The notes: generated by a model not told the origin, from the sequence alone. DNA of 55,512 nucleotides from Alphaproteobacteria bacterium PA4 (GCA_002256005.1 NKIQ01000016.1:1-55512); one strand, 5' to 3'. Counted from the first letter of the stretch, positions 29,336 through 39,486 are shown. Translations and numbers: made by a program.

Positions 29336-31510
29336 ATGGCCACCAAACTCCGCCCCCAGCCGCTGCCGGACAGCGAGCGCTATTTCAATCGCGAGATTTC
29401 CTGGCTGGCGTTCAACGACCGCGTGCTGGAGGAAGCCACCAACCGCGCGCATCCGCTGCTGGAACGGCTGCGCTTCCTGTCGATTTCCGGCAACAATCTC
29501 GACGAATTCTACATGGTGCGCGTCGCCGGCCTGCGCGGCCAGGTGCGCGCCGGGATCGAGACATTGAGCCCGGAAGGCATGACCCCGGCGCAGCAACTCG
29601 CCGCCATCGCCGATCGCGCCGAACGGCTGATGGAGGCGCAGCAACGCGTCTGGGGCGCGATCGTCACCGAACTGGCCGGCGCCGATTTCCATGTCGTGAC
29701 GGCCGAACGGCTGACCGTGCCGGAACGGCAATGGCTGGAAAAGCATTTCCTCGAACAGATTTTCCCGGTGCTGACGCCACAGGCCATCGATCCGGCCCAC
29801 CCGTTCCCGTTCATTCCCAACAAGGGCTTTTCGCTGATCCTCGAACTGCGCCGCCAGTCCGACGAGGAGCTGCTGCGCGCGCTCTTGATGATGCCGTCGA
29901 TGCTGCCGCGCTTCATCCGGCTGCCCGGCGCTGCCATCCGCTACATCAGCCTGGAAAACACCATCCGCGCCTTTTTCGGGCAATTGTTCCCGGGCTATGA
30001 TCTGATTGGCGACGGTGCCTTCCGCGTCATCCGCGACAGCGATATCGAGGTGGAGGAAGAGGCCGAGGATCTGGTGCGCTTCTACCAGACCGCCCTGAAG
30101 CGGCGGCGGCGCGGCGAGGTCATCCGGCTGAAGATCGAGGCAACGACGCCGCGCGACCTCTATACGCTGGTGCAGGCGGCGCTGAATGTGGGCGAGCGCG
30201 ACACGACCAGCGTCGAGGGCGTGCTGGGGGTCGCCGATCTCGCCCTGCTGGTCGACGAGGACCGGCCGGACCTGAAGTTCGAGCCCTATTCCCCTCGCTT
30301 CCCCGAACGCATCCGCGAACATGGCGGCGATTGCTTTGCCGCCATCCGCGCCAAGGATCTGGTCGTCCATCATCCCTATGAGAGCTTCGAGGTGGTGCTG
30401 GCCTTCCTGCGTCAGGCCGCCGCCGATCCCGATGTCATCGCCATCAAGCAGACGCTGTATCGCGCCGGCAAGAACAGCCCCATCGTCCGCGCGCTCATCG
30501 ACGCCGCCGAGGCCGGCAAGTCGGTGACTGCGGTCGTCGAGCTGAAGGCGCGCTTCGACGAGGAGCAGAACCTCGTCTGGGCGGCGGCGCTGGAGCGCGC
30601 CGGCGTGCAGGTTGTCTATGGCTTTGTCGAATGGAAGACCCACGCCAAGCTGTCGATGGTGGTGCGGCGCGAAGGCGGCGACATCCGCACCTATGTGCAT
30701 TTCGGCACCGGCAATTATCACCCGGTGACGGCGCGCATCTATACCGACCTGTCCTTCTTCACCGCCGATCCGCTGCTCGCCCGCGATGCGGCGCAGGTGC
30801 TCAACTACATCACCGGCTATGTGCAGCCGACGCGGCTGGAAAAGATCGGCATGGCGCCGCTGACCATGCGCGACAAGCTCTATGGCCTGATCGACAGCGA
30901 GATCGCCAATGCCCGCGCCGGCAAGCCGGCCGAAATCTGGGTGAAGCTCAACAGCCTGGTCGACACCGGCATCATCGAAAAACTCTATGAGGCGAGCAAC
31001 GCCGGGGTGGAGATCGACCTCATCATCCGCGGCATCTGCTGCCTGCGGCCGGGCGTGCCGGGGATGAGCGAGAACATCCATGTCCGCTCCGTCGTCGGGC
31101 GGTTCCTGGAGCACAGCCGTATCTTCGCCTGTGGCAATGGCGTCGAGCTGCCGTCGCCCGACGCGAAACTCTATATTTCCAGCGCCGACTGGATGCCGCG
31201 CAACCTCGATCGCCGCGTCGAGGTGCTGGTGCCGATCGAGAACCCCACCGTGCACGCCCAGGTGCTCGACCAGGTCATGGTCGCCAATCTGAAGGACACC
31301 GAGCAGAGCTGGCAGCTGCGCAGCGACGGCAGCTATCGCCGCCTGAAGGGCCATGAGCCGCCGTTCAACCTGCACCGCTATTTCATGACCAACCCGTCGC
31401 TGTCCGGGCGCGGCGCGGCGCTGAAGGGGGCGGGCAAGGTGCCGCGGCTGGTGCTGGATGACGACGAGGACGATCTGAACGACGCCACCGACGCGGCCGG
31501 ACTCGCCTGA
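29336..31510 (+). CDS. ppk1: Polyphosphate kinase 1
   Basis: 724 aa; makes polyphosphate reversibly from ATP. I choose the ATG at 29336 ([12 protein letters not shown]) because AGGACAGG precedes it; an in-frame ATG at 29312 is possible. The N-terminal domain has [20 protein letters not shown] and [18 protein letters not shown]. The catalytic core includes [21 protein letters not shown], and [11 protein letters not shown] with the phospho-accepting His. The C-terminal phospholipase-D-like part includes [16 protein letters not shown]. It lies just upstream of ppx, the usual polyphosphate pair. Confidence 0.96.
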   Translation: MATKLRPQPLPDSERYFNREISWLAFNDRVLEEATNRAHPLLERLRFLSISGNNLDEFYMVRVAGLRGQVRAGIETLSPEGMTPAQQLAAIADRAERLMEAQQRVWGAIVTELAGADFHVVTAERLTVPERQWLEKHFLEQIFPVLTPQAIDPAHPFPFIPNKGFSLILELRRQSDEELLRALLMMPSMLPRFIRLPGAAIRYISLENTIRAFFGQLFPGYDLIGDGAFRVIRDSDIEVEEEAEDLVRFYQTALKRRRRGEVIRLKIEATTPRDLYTLVQAALNVGERDTTSVEGVLGVADLALLVDEDRPDLKFEPYSPRFPERIREHGGDCFAAIRAKDLVVHHPYESFEVVLAFLRQAAADPDVIAIKQTLYRAGKNSPIVRALIDAAEAGKSVTAVVELKARFDEEQNLVWAAALERAGVQVVYGFVEWKTHAKLSMVVRREGGDIRTYVHFGTGNYHPVTARIYTDLSFFTADPLLARDAAQVLNYITGYVQPTRLEKIGMAPLTMRDKLYGLIDSEIANARAGKPAEIWVKLNSLVDTGIIEKLYEASNAGVEIDLIIRGICCLRPGVPGMSENIHVRSVVGRFLEHSRIFACGNGVELPSPDAKLYISSADWMPRNLDRRVEVLVPIENPTVHAQVLDQVMVANLKDTEQSWQLRSDGSYRRLKGHEPPFNLHRYFMTNPSLSGRGAALKGAGKVPRLVLDDDEDDLNDATDAAGLA

Positions 31511-31523
31511 TCGCGCGGCGACG

Positions 31524-33107
31524 ATGAACGAGACTTCCGGGCAAAATCGACGCCACTGGTGGCAAAGGGCAGGACATTCCGACGTGCAAGCCGCCAATGA
31601 TGCCATGCGCAACGCAGCGGACACGCCGTCCGGCGCCGATGGCCTCAACGCCATCATCGACATCGGCTCCAATTCGGTGCGTCTCGTCGTCTATCAGGGG
31701 CTGACGCGGATTCCGGCGACGCTGTTCAATGAAAAGGTCATGGCCGGGCTGGGGCGGGGGCTCGCCGCCAACGGCAAGCTCGGCAATGGCGCGATGGACA
31801 CGGCCGTGGCGGCGCTGGCGCGCTTTGCGGCGCTCACCCGCGCGATGGGCGTGACGCACATGCGCACCGTGGCGACGGCAGCGGTGCGCGAGGCGGCCAA
31901 TGCCGACATCTTCCTTGCCCGCGTGCAGGCCGAATGCGGCCTCGACATCGAGACGATCAGCGGCGAGGCGGAGGCGCGCGGCGCGGCGCTCGGCGTCATC
32001 TCCGGCATGCCGCTCGCCGATGGCGTGGTCGGCGATCTGGGCGGCGGCAGCCTCGAACTGATCCGCGTCGCCGGCGGCGAGGCGCATGAGCGCATCTCGC
32101 TGCCCATCGGCTCGCTGCGGCTGGACGCGGTGCGCAAGCGCGACCGCCGTGCGCTCGCCCCCTTTATCAAGAAGGCGCTCGACCAGGTCGAATGGGCGGC
32201 GGCGGGGAAGGGGCGGCCCTTCTACATGGTCGGCGGCTCGTGGCGGGCGCTGGCGCAGGTGCATATCCACCAGAGCGGCCATCCGCTGCCCATCGTCCAC
32301 CAGTATCAGATGCCGCGCGAGGCGCCGGCGTCGCTGGTGCGCAGCCTGACCCAGATCGATCTGGCGACATTGCGCGAGGTGCCCAACATCTCGACCTCGC
32401 GCCTGCCCTCGCTGCCCGGCGCCGCCATGCTGCTGGCGGCGACGGTGAAACGGCTCGGCTCGTCGTCCGTCATCGCCTCGGGCTTCGGCCTGCGCGAGGG
32501 GTTGCTGTTCGGGCAGCTGACGCCGGAACAGCAGCGGCTCGACCCGCTGATCGAGGCGGCGCGCGCGGAAGGCGCGCGGCAGGGCCGCTTCCCCGAACAT
32601 GGCGACATGCTGTTCGACTGGATGGCCGGGCTGTTCGACGATGGCCGCGAAAACGCCGGCGACCGCCGGCTGCGGCTGGCGGCCTGCCTGCTCTCCGACA
32701 TCGCCTGGCGCGCCCACCCCGATTTCCGCGCCGAACGCGGCGTCGACGCGGCGCTGCACGGCAATTGGGTGGCGATCAACGCTGCCGAGCGCGCCATGCT
32801 GGCGCAGGCGCTGCACTTCTGCTTCGGCGGCGCCAATGACGCGCCGGTGCTGGCGCTGCTGGCGCAACTGGCGCCGCCCGCGGCGCTGGCGCAGGCCCGC
32901 GCCTGGGGTCAGGCCCTGCGGCTCGGCCAGCGCCTGACCGGCGGCACGGCGGCGGCACTCAGCGCCAGCCGCCTGCGCCGCGACGGCGATACGGTGGTGC
33001 TGGAACTCGACGCCAGCCAGCAAGCCCTGACCGGCGAAACCGTGGCGCGGCGGCTGAAACTGCTGGGGCAGGCGCTGGGGCTGAACAGCCGGCTGGTGGC
33101 GGTGTGA
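31524..33107 (+). CDS. ppx: Exopolyphosphatase (Ppx/GppA family)
   Basis: 527 aa. The ASKHA-type phosphate-binding loops are visible: AIIDIGSNSVRLVVY at about residue 43, then VATAAVREA, GVISGMPLADGVVGDLGGGSLELI, and SLPIGSLRLD. The C-terminal helical domain extends to the end, with an HD-like ACLLSDIAWRAHPDFR. The enzyme hydrolyses polyphosphate from its ends, or pppGpp in GppA-type members. It is 13 bp after ppk1 and so co-expressed with it. The first 35 residues are not family-like, so a later start is possible. Confidence 0.92.
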   Translation: MNETSGQNRRHWWQRAGHSDVQAANDAMRNAADTPSGADGLNAIIDIGSNSVRLVVYQGLTRIPATLFNEKVMAGLGRGLAANGKLGNGAMDTAVAALARFAALTRAMGVTHMRTVATAAVREAANADIFLARVQAECGLDIETISGEAEARGAALGVISGMPLADGVVGDLGGGSLELIRVAGGEAHERISLPIGSLRLDAVRKRDRRALAPFIKKALDQVEWAAAGKGRPFYMVGGSWRALAQVHIHQSGHPLPIVHQYQMPREAPASLVRSLTQIDLATLREVPNISTSRLPSLPGAAMLLAATVKRLGSSSVIASGFGLREGLLFGQLTPEQQRLDPLIEAARAEGARQGRFPEHGDMLFDWMAGLFDDGRENAGDRRLRLAACLLSDIAWRAHPDFRAERGVDAALHGNWVAINAAERAMLAQALHFCFGGANDAPVLALLAQLAPPAALAQARAWGQALRLGQRLTGGTAAALSASRLRRDGDTVVLELDASQQALTGETVARRLKLLGQALGLNSRLVAV

Positions 33108-33120
33108 GCTAAGAGGAAGG

Positions 33121-33243
33121 GGCCTCCGGCGGCTGGGGCCTCAGGCCCCAGACCCCATTGATTTTCCGCCGCAAAGCACCACAGGCGGTTTTCCAGGCCA
33201 AATCAAAGCGAAATGGGGTCTGGGGCCCCAGCCGCCGGAGGCC
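33121..33243. repeat. Long nested palindrome between ppx and the LuxR-type gene
   Basis: The outer arms of about 32 nt begin GGCCTCCGGCGGCTGGGGCC and end GGGGCCCCAGCCGCCGGAGG. The left arm holds an extra inner hairpin (TGGGGCCTCAGGCCCCA). The centre has its own short stem (TTTTCCGCC / GGCGGTTTTCC is an echo rather than a perfect pair). It separates convergent genes. It is unlike the 14124/40411 element in sequence. Confidence 0.85.
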
Positions 33244-33269
33244 ATTTTCTCCAGACAAGGGAATTGGTG

Positions 33270-33929
33270 TCAGCCCAGCATCCGCAGCCGTTCGTCCATC
33301 GCCAGCTGGGTGCGGCTTTCCAGGCCCAGTTTGGCATAGACATTGTGCAGATGCATTTTCACCGTGCCTTCGGAGATGCCCAATTGCCCGGCGATGCCGC
33401 GGTTGCGCTGGCCGGTGGCGACCAGTCGGGCGACATCGCGTTCGCGACGGGTGAGGGTGCGGGCGCCGTTGATGGCATCGGCGTGATCGAGCGCGCGGTG
33501 CCGGGCTGACAGATCGAACCAGCGGCCGCCGCTGGCGACGGTGGCGATGCAATGGACAAGGCTGTCGGCGCCTTCGCTTTTGAGGATCAGTCCCGCGGCA
33601 CCGCTGTCGAGCGCCAGCGCCACGCCCGGATGTTCGGCGCTGGCGGCCATCAGGATCATCCGGGTCTGGCGGCAGGCAGCGTCGCGCAACAGGTCTATGG
33701 GGCCGGGGTCCTGCAGGTCGAGATCGAGGAGCGCGATGTTGACGCCGCCGCCGGCCATGATCGCGGCGGCATCGGCGCCATAATGCGCCCGCGCCACCAC
33801 GGCAAAACCGCGTGCCGCCAGCAGCGCCGCCAGCGCTTCGGCGACCAGCGGCTGGCGATCGGCGACCAGCAGCCGCGCCCGCGCGCCACCGCCGAAACCT
33901 TCACCGCCCGCGCCTGTATTCCAACCCAT
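33270..33929 (-). CDS. NarL/LuxR-type response regulator
   Basis: 219 aa. The receiver domain covers residues 18-135, with Asp24 (LVADRQP), phospho-acceptor Asp69 (ALLDLDL) and Lys near residue 113 (LILKSEG). A GerE/LuxR helix-turn-helix spans about residues 153-215 (LTRRERDVARLVATGQRNRGIAGQLGISEGTVKMHLHNVYAKLG). The Gly-rich N-terminal extension before residue 18 suggests a later start may be used. No histidine kinase lies beside it, so its sensor is encoded elsewhere. It is divergent from the amidohydrolase gene and could regulate it, which is inference from position. Confidence 0.87.
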   Translation of the reverse strand: MGWNTGAGGEGFGGGARARLLVADRQPLVAEALAALLAARGFAVVARAHYGADAAAIMAGGGVNIALLDLDLQDPGPIDLLRDAACRQTRMILMAASAEHPGVALALDSGAAGLILKSEGADSLVHCIATVASGGRWFDLSARHRALDHADAINGARTLTRRERDVARLVATGQRNRGIAGQLGISEGTVKMHLHNVYAKLGLESRTQLAMDERLRMLG

Positions 33930-34005
33930 GGTCCCGACCCTTTCGATATAGGCGAGTTACGGCCGCGAGCGGGCGCAGGTTGCGTCAACACCGCCGATTT
34001 GTTGG

Positions 34006-34034
34006 CTTGTCGGGGGCCGGTTGCCGCTCTAGCG
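34006..34034 (+). promoter_or_regulatory. Candidate amidohydrolase promoter
   Basis: CTTGTC at 34006 and CTAGCG at 34029 with a 17 nt spacer, 24 bp before the start codon. Same pattern as the ndk and DUF2066 promoters. Confidence 0.42.
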
Positions 34035-34058
34035 TCGCGCCAAATCGGGGGGCAAGTG

Positions 34059-35336
34059 ATGCGCAAGGCGAAATGGGCGATGCTGGCGGTGCTGCTGGCC
34101 GGCGCGGCGCCAGTGGCGGCGGCAACTGTGGCGATCAGCGCGGCGCGCATGCTCGATGTGGTCAGCGGGCAGATGGTGGCCAATCCGGTGATCGTCAGCG
34201 TCGATGGCCGCATCACCGCCATCGGCCCGGCCGGCAGCGTCGCCATTCCGGCCGATGCGCAGCGCATCGATCTCGCCGGCATGACCATATTGCCCGGCCT
34301 CATCGACATGCATGTCCATCTGACCAGTGATCCGACGACCGGCTATTATTCCGATCTCGAACACACGCCGACGTTCAGCATGGTGGTCGGCGTCGCCAAT
34401 GCCGGCCGCACATTGGATGCCGGCTTCACCACGGTGCGCAATGTCGGTTCAGCCGATTATGGTGACGTCGGGCTGAAGCAGGGCATCGAGGCGGGGTTCG
34501 CGCGCGGGCCGCGCATCGTGCCGGCGGGCTATGCGCTCGGCGCCACCGGCGGGCATTGCGACGACAATCGCTTTCCGCCCAATATCGTCGTCGATCGCTC
34601 GGGCGTTGCCAGCGGGCCGCAGGGCTTTCGCGAAAAGGTCCGCGAGGTTCACAAGTTCGGCGCCGATGTCATCAAATTCTGCGCCACCGGCGGCGTGTTT
34701 TCGGCGCGTGACACCGTCGATGGCCAGCAACTGACCCAGGAGGAAATGGACGCGCTGGTCGATGAAGCCCACCGGCTGCGCATGAAGGTCGCCGTGCACG
34801 CCCATGGCACTGACGGCATCAAGGCGGCGATCCGCGCCGGCGCCGACACCATCGAGCATGCCAGCCTCGCCGATGCCGAAGCCTTTGAGCTCGCCAAAAA
34901 GGCCGGCACCGCCTTTTCGATGGACATCTACAACGACGATTACATCCTCGCCGAAGGCGCGAAGAACGGCGTGCCGGAGGCCAATCTGGCCAAGGAACGC
35001 GCCATCGGGCTGAAGCAGCGCCAGACCTTTCAGGCGGCGCACAAGGCCGGGGTGAAGATGGTGTTCGGCAGCGATGCCGGCGTCTATCCGCACGGCGACA
35101 ATGGCCGGCAGTTCGCCAAGATGACCGAATGGGGCATGACGCCGCTGCAGGCGATCCGCGCCGCGACGCTAAACGCTGGCGAGGCGCTGGGCATGGCGAC
35201 CGATGTCGGCACGCTGGCGGTGGGCCGCTATGCCGATATCATCGCGGTGGCCGGTGATCCGATCGCCGACATCAGCCAGCTGCAAAAGGTCAAGGTCGTC
35301 ATCAAGGGCGGCACCGTGGCGAAGGACGCGCGCTGA
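34059..35336 (+). CDS. Secreted amidohydrolase (imidazolonepropionase/prolidase-like)
   Basis: 425 aa from an ATG at 34059 with GGGGGCAAG upstream and a signal peptide (MRKAKWAMLAVLLAGAAPVAAA). The amidohydrolase metal site is visible: DMHVHL (HxH), a Lys in VIKFCATGG likely to be the carboxylated bridge, VAVHAHGTDGIKAAIRAGADTIEHA with two His, and GSDAGVYPHGDN with the catalytic Asp. The family includes exported Xaa-Pro and Xaa-Arg dipeptidases. The stop is 1 bp before the acylase gene, so the two act as an operon, perhaps on N-acylated amino acids or peptides. Confidence 0.88.
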   Translation: MRKAKWAMLAVLLAGAAPVAAATVAISAARMLDVVSGQMVANPVIVSVDGRITAIGPAGSVAIPADAQRIDLAGMTILPGLIDMHVHLTSDPTTGYYSDLEHTPTFSMVVGVANAGRTLDAGFTTVRNVGSADYGDVGLKQGIEAGFARGPRIVPAGYALGATGGHCDDNRFPPNIVVDRSGVASGPQGFREKVREVHKFGADVIKFCATGGVFSARDTVDGQQLTQEEMDALVDEAHRLRMKVAVHAHGTDGIKAAIRAGADTIEHASLADAEAFELAKKAGTAFSMDIYNDDYILAEGAKNGVPEANLAKERAIGLKQRQTFQAAHKAGVKMVFGSDAGVYPHGDNGRQFAKMTEWGMTPLQAIRAATLNAGEALGMATDVGTLAVGRYADIIAVAGDPIADISQLQKVKVVIKGGTVAKDAR

Positions 35337-35337
35337 C

Positions 35338-37431
35338 ATGCCCAGATGGTTGACGGGACTGCTCATCGTCCTCGGCGTGCTGGCGACGATCTTCGTCGGG
35401 CTGGCGAGCTGGGACAATCTGACCGCTGAGGGCTCCACGCCGCCGCCGCACCGCGCCTATCAGGTGCGCATCGTCCGCGACAGCTGGGGCGTGCCGCACA
35501 TCTTCGGCAAGACCGACCCCGATGTCAGCTATGGCCTCGCCATCGCCCATGCCGAGGATGATTTCCGCAATCTGGAGGAAGTGATCGCAGCGGTGCGCGG
35601 CCGCGGTGGCGCGATCACCGGGCAGGACGGCGCCAAGGTCGATTTCGCCGGCGCACTGCTCGGTGCGAACCAGACGGCGGCGCTGCATTATGGCGAAGTG
35701 CCGCTGGATGTGCGCGCCCTGCTCGATGCCTATGCGCAGGGGCTGAACGATTATGCCGCCAAGCATCCGGCGGAGCAGCGCATCCGCGGCCTGTTCCCGG
35801 TCAATGGCCAGGATATCGTCGCCGGCTTCATGCTGCGCTCGCCCTTCTTCTTCGGGCTCGACAAGCCGCTGGGGGCGCTCGTCGCCGGCGAGCCGGTGCC
35901 GCGCGATGCCGGGCCCGGCGATGAACGCGGCTCCAACGGCTTTGCCGTGTCGGGCAAGCGGTCGAGCGACGGCGTCACCCGCCTGATCGTCAATTCGCAC
36001 CAGCCCTGGGAGGGCGGGGTGAGCTGGTGGGAAGTCGTCGTGCATTCGGACTCGGGCTGGGATTTCGCCGGCGCGCTCTTCCCCGGCGCACCCTATCCGC
36101 TGCTGGGCCACAACAAGACATTGGGCTGGACCAACACCGTCAACCGGCCCGACCTGATCGACACCTACAAGCTGACCGTCAACGACGCCGGCACCGCGTA
36201 CCGGCTCGACGGCCAATGGCTGCCTTTGAAGGCGGAGCGCGTCTGGCTGCGCGTCAAGCTCGGCCCCATCGTGCTGCCGGTGCCGCGCACCTTCTACCGC
36301 TCGGTGCACGGCCCGGTGATCAGGAACGATCAGGGATACTTCGCTATCCGCTACGCCGGCATCGGCGATGTGCGGCAGGTGGAACAATATTACCGCCTCA
36401 ACCGCGCCCGCACGCTCGACGAATGGCAGCGGGTGATGGACATGCAGGCGATCAGCGGCACCAACTTCATCTATGCCGATGCCGCCGGCCATATCGGCAT
36501 GTTCTACAACGCCCGCTTCCCGCGCCGCGCGCCGGGTTTCGACTGGAAGGGCGTGCTGCCCGGCGACACATCGAAAACGCTGTGGACCGACTATCTGCCC
36601 TGGCGCGCCGACCCGATGACCGTCGATCCGGCCGCGGGCTGGGTCGCCAACAGCAACAACACGCCGTTCCTGTCGACGGCGCCGGCGGACGAGCAGAAAC
36701 GCGAGGATTTCGCCCCCGAAATGGGCATCGAAACCTATGTCACCAATCGCGCGCTCCGCTACCAGGCGCTGTTCGCGGCGCTGGGCGACAGGAAAATCAG
36801 CCGCGACGACCTTCTCCGCATCAAGTTCGACAAGGGCTATGACAAGGCCGGCTGGGCCGGGCGCTGGTATCAGGAGGTGATGGCGCTCGACACGTCGAAG
36901 GCGCCTGAGCTGGCCAAGGCACAGGCGCTGATCGGGCAATGGGACTGGACGCTCGATTGCCAGGGCCCCGCCGACACGCTGGTCACCACCGCCTTCGCCC
37001 AGGCGGCGCGCTTTGCCTATCTCAACAAGCCGCGGCCCGACACGCGCGCCGCACTGGTCGAGGCGGTCGAGCAGCTGACGAAAACCTTCGGCCGGCTCGA
37101 TGTGCCGCTCGGCGATTTCCAGCGGTTGCGCCATGGCAAGGTCGATCTGCCGGTGTGCGGCGGCCCCGAGACGCTGCGCGCCATCATCGGGGCGCCGTCG
37201 CCCGATGGCCGCCGCGTCGGCAACAATGGCGATGGCTTCATCATGCTGATCGAATGGGCCCCGGACGGCAAGGTGAGCAGCGAAAGCGTCCACCAGTTCG
37301 GCGCGGCGACGATCCGCACCCAGTCTCCGCATTATGCCGACCAGTCACCGCTGTTCGCGGCCGAGAAATGGAAGCGGGTGACGTTTGATGAAGCGCCGCC
37401 CATCGTCGAGGCCGCTGCGAATCGCCCCTGA
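35338..37431 (+). CDS. Penicillin acylase family (Ntn) hydrolase
   Basis: 697 aa from an ATG at 35338, beginning with a membrane anchor or signal (WLTGLLIVLGVLATIFVGLASW). The alpha chain opens VRIVRDSWGVPHIFGKTDPDVSYGLAIAHAEDD, the usual family start. The self-processing nucleophile is Ser199 in DERGSNGFAVSG, followed by LIVNSHQPW with family His. The beta chain contains WTNTVNRPDL and GTNFIYADAAGHIGMFYN. Members cleave amides such as penicillins, acyl-homoserine lactones or N-acyl amino acids; the substrate cannot be read here. It is coupled to the amidohydrolase upstream. Confidence 0.92.
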   Translation: MPRWLTGLLIVLGVLATIFVGLASWDNLTAEGSTPPPHRAYQVRIVRDSWGVPHIFGKTDPDVSYGLAIAHAEDDFRNLEEVIAAVRGRGGAITGQDGAKVDFAGALLGANQTAALHYGEVPLDVRALLDAYAQGLNDYAAKHPAEQRIRGLFPVNGQDIVAGFMLRSPFFFGLDKPLGALVAGEPVPRDAGPGDERGSNGFAVSGKRSSDGVTRLIVNSHQPWEGGVSWWEVVVHSDSGWDFAGALFPGAPYPLLGHNKTLGWTNTVNRPDLIDTYKLTVNDAGTAYRLDGQWLPLKAERVWLRVKLGPIVLPVPRTFYRSVHGPVIRNDQGYFAIRYAGIGDVRQVEQYYRLNRARTLDEWQRVMDMQAISGTNFIYADAAGHIGMFYNARFPRRAPGFDWKGVLPGDTSKTLWTDYLPWRADPMTVDPAAGWVANSNNTPFLSTAPADEQKREDFAPEMGIETYVTNRALRYQALFAALGDRKISRDDLLRIKFDKGYDKAGWAGRWYQEVMALDTSKAPELAKAQALIGQWDWTLDCQGPADTLVTTAFAQAARFAYLNKPRPDTRAALVEAVEQLTKTFGRLDVPLGDFQRLRHGKVDLPVCGGPETLRAIIGAPSPDGRRVGNNGDGFIMLIEWAPDGKVSSESVHQFGAATIRTQSPHYADQSPLFAAEKWKRVTFDEAPPIVEAAANRP

Positions 37432-37444
37432 ACATTTCCGACTG

Positions 37445-37472
37445 TTGACGATCCCAATAGTCGGGCTATGCT
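37445..37472 (+). promoter_or_regulatory. Candidate promoter of the S9 peptidase gene
   Basis: TTGACG at 37445 and TATGCT at 37467 with a 16 nt spacer. It overlaps an in-frame ATG at 37468, which argues that this ATG is not the translation start. Confidence 0.5.
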
Positions 37473-37500
37473 TGCGATTGGGCGTTGCATGGAGTGTTGT

Positions 37501-39486
37501 GTGAAGTCTTTGTTTGCGACAGTGACTTTTCTGGCTTCGCTATCGGCATCCGCCCCGACAGTCGCTGCGCCGGCTCCGGATATTGTCGGCCTGTCCGCAG
37601 CCTATGGCGCACGGCCATCGGCGCGGCAGGTGCAGATGTCGCCGAGCGGAGACCGGATTCTCTATTTCACACCGGCCGGTACCCAGGGCCTCGCCGTCGT
37701 CGTCGCCGACATCGCCGCGGGCACCACCAAGATCCTGCTGTCGTCGGACAAGGCGACGGTCGTGCCCTATCATTGTGGCTGGAAAAGCGAATCGCGCATC
37801 ATCTGTCGGGTCTATTTCATCCGCGATGTCGGCTCGGAACGGTTGACCTTCCTGCGCGCACTGTCGATTGCCGCCGACGGGTCATCGCGCATCACGCTCG
37901 GCCAGCGCCCGGATCTGGAAGCCGTCGAGATCGATCAACAGGGCGCCAGTGTCATCGACTGGCTGCCCGATGATCCCGATCATGTGCTGATGCAGGTCAA
38001 CATCGCCGAAAAGAGCACGCTGGGCAGCAATGTGCGATCGTCCGGCAGCGGGCTGTCGGTGCAGAAGGTCGATGTGAACACCGGCCGCATGGTCCCGGTC
38101 GAACGCGCCAATCCCCAGGCCCTGGCCTATGATTCCGACAATCAGGGCCGGGTGCGCTACATGGAATTGGGCGACACCAGCAACACCGGCTATTCGCGCG
38201 ATTCGATCAGCTTCATGATCCGCGGCAAGACCAGCAAGGACTGGCGCAAGCTGGCCACCAGCGCGCTCAGCGGCACCTCGGGCTGGCAATATCTGGGCTT
38301 TGACGAAAGCGCCGATTCGATCTTTGTCATCCGCAACAAGGATGGCCATGGCGCGCTGTATCGCGATCCCGTCGAACCCGGCAGCAGTGGCACCCTGGTC
38401 TTTGCCGATCCGCGGGTCGATATCGATGGCCTGTTGCGCATTGGCAAATATCTGCGGCCGGTGGCGGCGACGTATACCGTCGAGGGCAATGAATATCATT
38501 TCTTCGATCCGCTTCTGGAACGGCGGACAAAGGCACTGTCTGCGGCGCTGCCCGGCAAGCCGCCGGTCGCCATCCTCGATGAAAGCTGGGATGGCACGCG
38601 CGATCTGGTCTTTGCCGGCGGGGTCAGCGATCCCGGCCAATATTACCGTTACGACGCGACCGCCAAGGCGCTTTCGCCGCTGCTGCCGGTGCGACCCGAG
38701 CTGGCCAATCTTCCCGTCGGGGTGCAAAGCGCCGTCCGCTACCCGACCGGTGATGGTGCCGAGGTGCCGGGGTTCCTGACCGTGCCGGCCGGCCCGGCCG
38801 TGCCGCGGCGCCCGGCGATCATCATGCCGCACGGTGGCCCCGCCGCGCGCGACCAGATCGGTTTCGACTGGCTGGCGCAATATTTCGTCCAGCTCGGCTA
38901 TGTCGTGCTGCAGCCGAATTTCCGCGGCTCCACCGGCTATGGTGAGGAATGGTACGGCAAGAACGGTTTCAAGAGCTGGGAAACCGCCATGGCGGACATC
39001 AACACTGGCGCCCGCTGGCTGGTCGCCCAGGGTATCGCCGATCCCGCCCGCGTCGCCATCGTCGGCTGGAGCTATGGTGGCTATGCGGCGTTGCAGGCCA
39101 GCATCGTCGATCCGGGCCTGTACAAGGCCATCGTCGCCATCGCGCCGGTGACCGATCTGGCGCTGCTGAAGCGCGGGGCACTGCGCTTCACCAACTACAA
39201 GATCATCGCCAATTATGTCGGGGAGGGGCCGCATGTCATGGCAGGGTCGCCAGCACAGAATGCCGAGCGGATCGCGGTACCGGTGTTGATGTTCCATGGG
39301 GACCGCGACCAGAATGTCGACATCGCTCAGGCGCGACTGATGGACGATGCTCTGAACCGCGCCGGCAAGCGCCACGAACTGATCGTCTATCCGGGGCTGG
39401 CCCATGATCTGGATGACAGCGCGGCGCGCACCGATATGCTGGCGCGCAGCGCCCGCTGGCTGGCCGAGGCGATGCCGCCGAAATAA
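37501..39486 (+). CDS. S9 family prolyl oligopeptidase-like peptidase
   Basis: 661 aa from a GTG at 37501, preceded at 6 nt by GGAG and followed by a signal peptide (KSLFATVTFLASLSASAPTVAA). In-frame ATGs at 37468 and 37489 lie in or next to the promoter and are less likely. The N-terminal part is a beta-propeller-like region. The C-terminal alpha/beta hydrolase starts near residue 425 with IIMPHGGPAARDQIGFDWLAQ and has QPNFRGSTGYG. The nucleophile elbow is GWSYGGYA, and MFHGDRDQNV and GLAHD hold the catalytic Asp and His. It probably degrades peptides in the periplasm. Confidence 0.9.
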   Translation: MKSLFATVTFLASLSASAPTVAAPAPDIVGLSAAYGARPSARQVQMSPSGDRILYFTPAGTQGLAVVVADIAAGTTKILLSSDKATVVPYHCGWKSESRIICRVYFIRDVGSERLTFLRALSIAADGSSRITLGQRPDLEAVEIDQQGASVIDWLPDDPDHVLMQVNIAEKSTLGSNVRSSGSGLSVQKVDVNTGRMVPVERANPQALAYDSDNQGRVRYMELGDTSNTGYSRDSISFMIRGKTSKDWRKLATSALSGTSGWQYLGFDESADSIFVIRNKDGHGALYRDPVEPGSSGTLVFADPRVDIDGLLRIGKYLRPVAATYTVEGNEYHFFDPLLERRTKALSAALPGKPPVAILDESWDGTRDLVFAGGVSDPGQYYRYDATAKALSPLLPVRPELANLPVGVQSAVRYPTGDGAEVPGFLTVPAGPAVPRRPAIIMPHGGPAARDQIGFDWLAQYFVQLGYVVLQPNFRGSTGYGEEWYGKNGFKSWETAMADINTGARWLVAQGIADPARVAIVGWSYGGYAALQASIVDPGLYKAIVAIAPVTDLALLKRGALRFTNYKIIANYVGEGPHVMAGSPAQNAERIAVPVLMFHGDRDQNVDIAQARLMDDALNRAGKRHELIVYPGLAHDLDDSAARTDMLARSARWLAEAMPPK

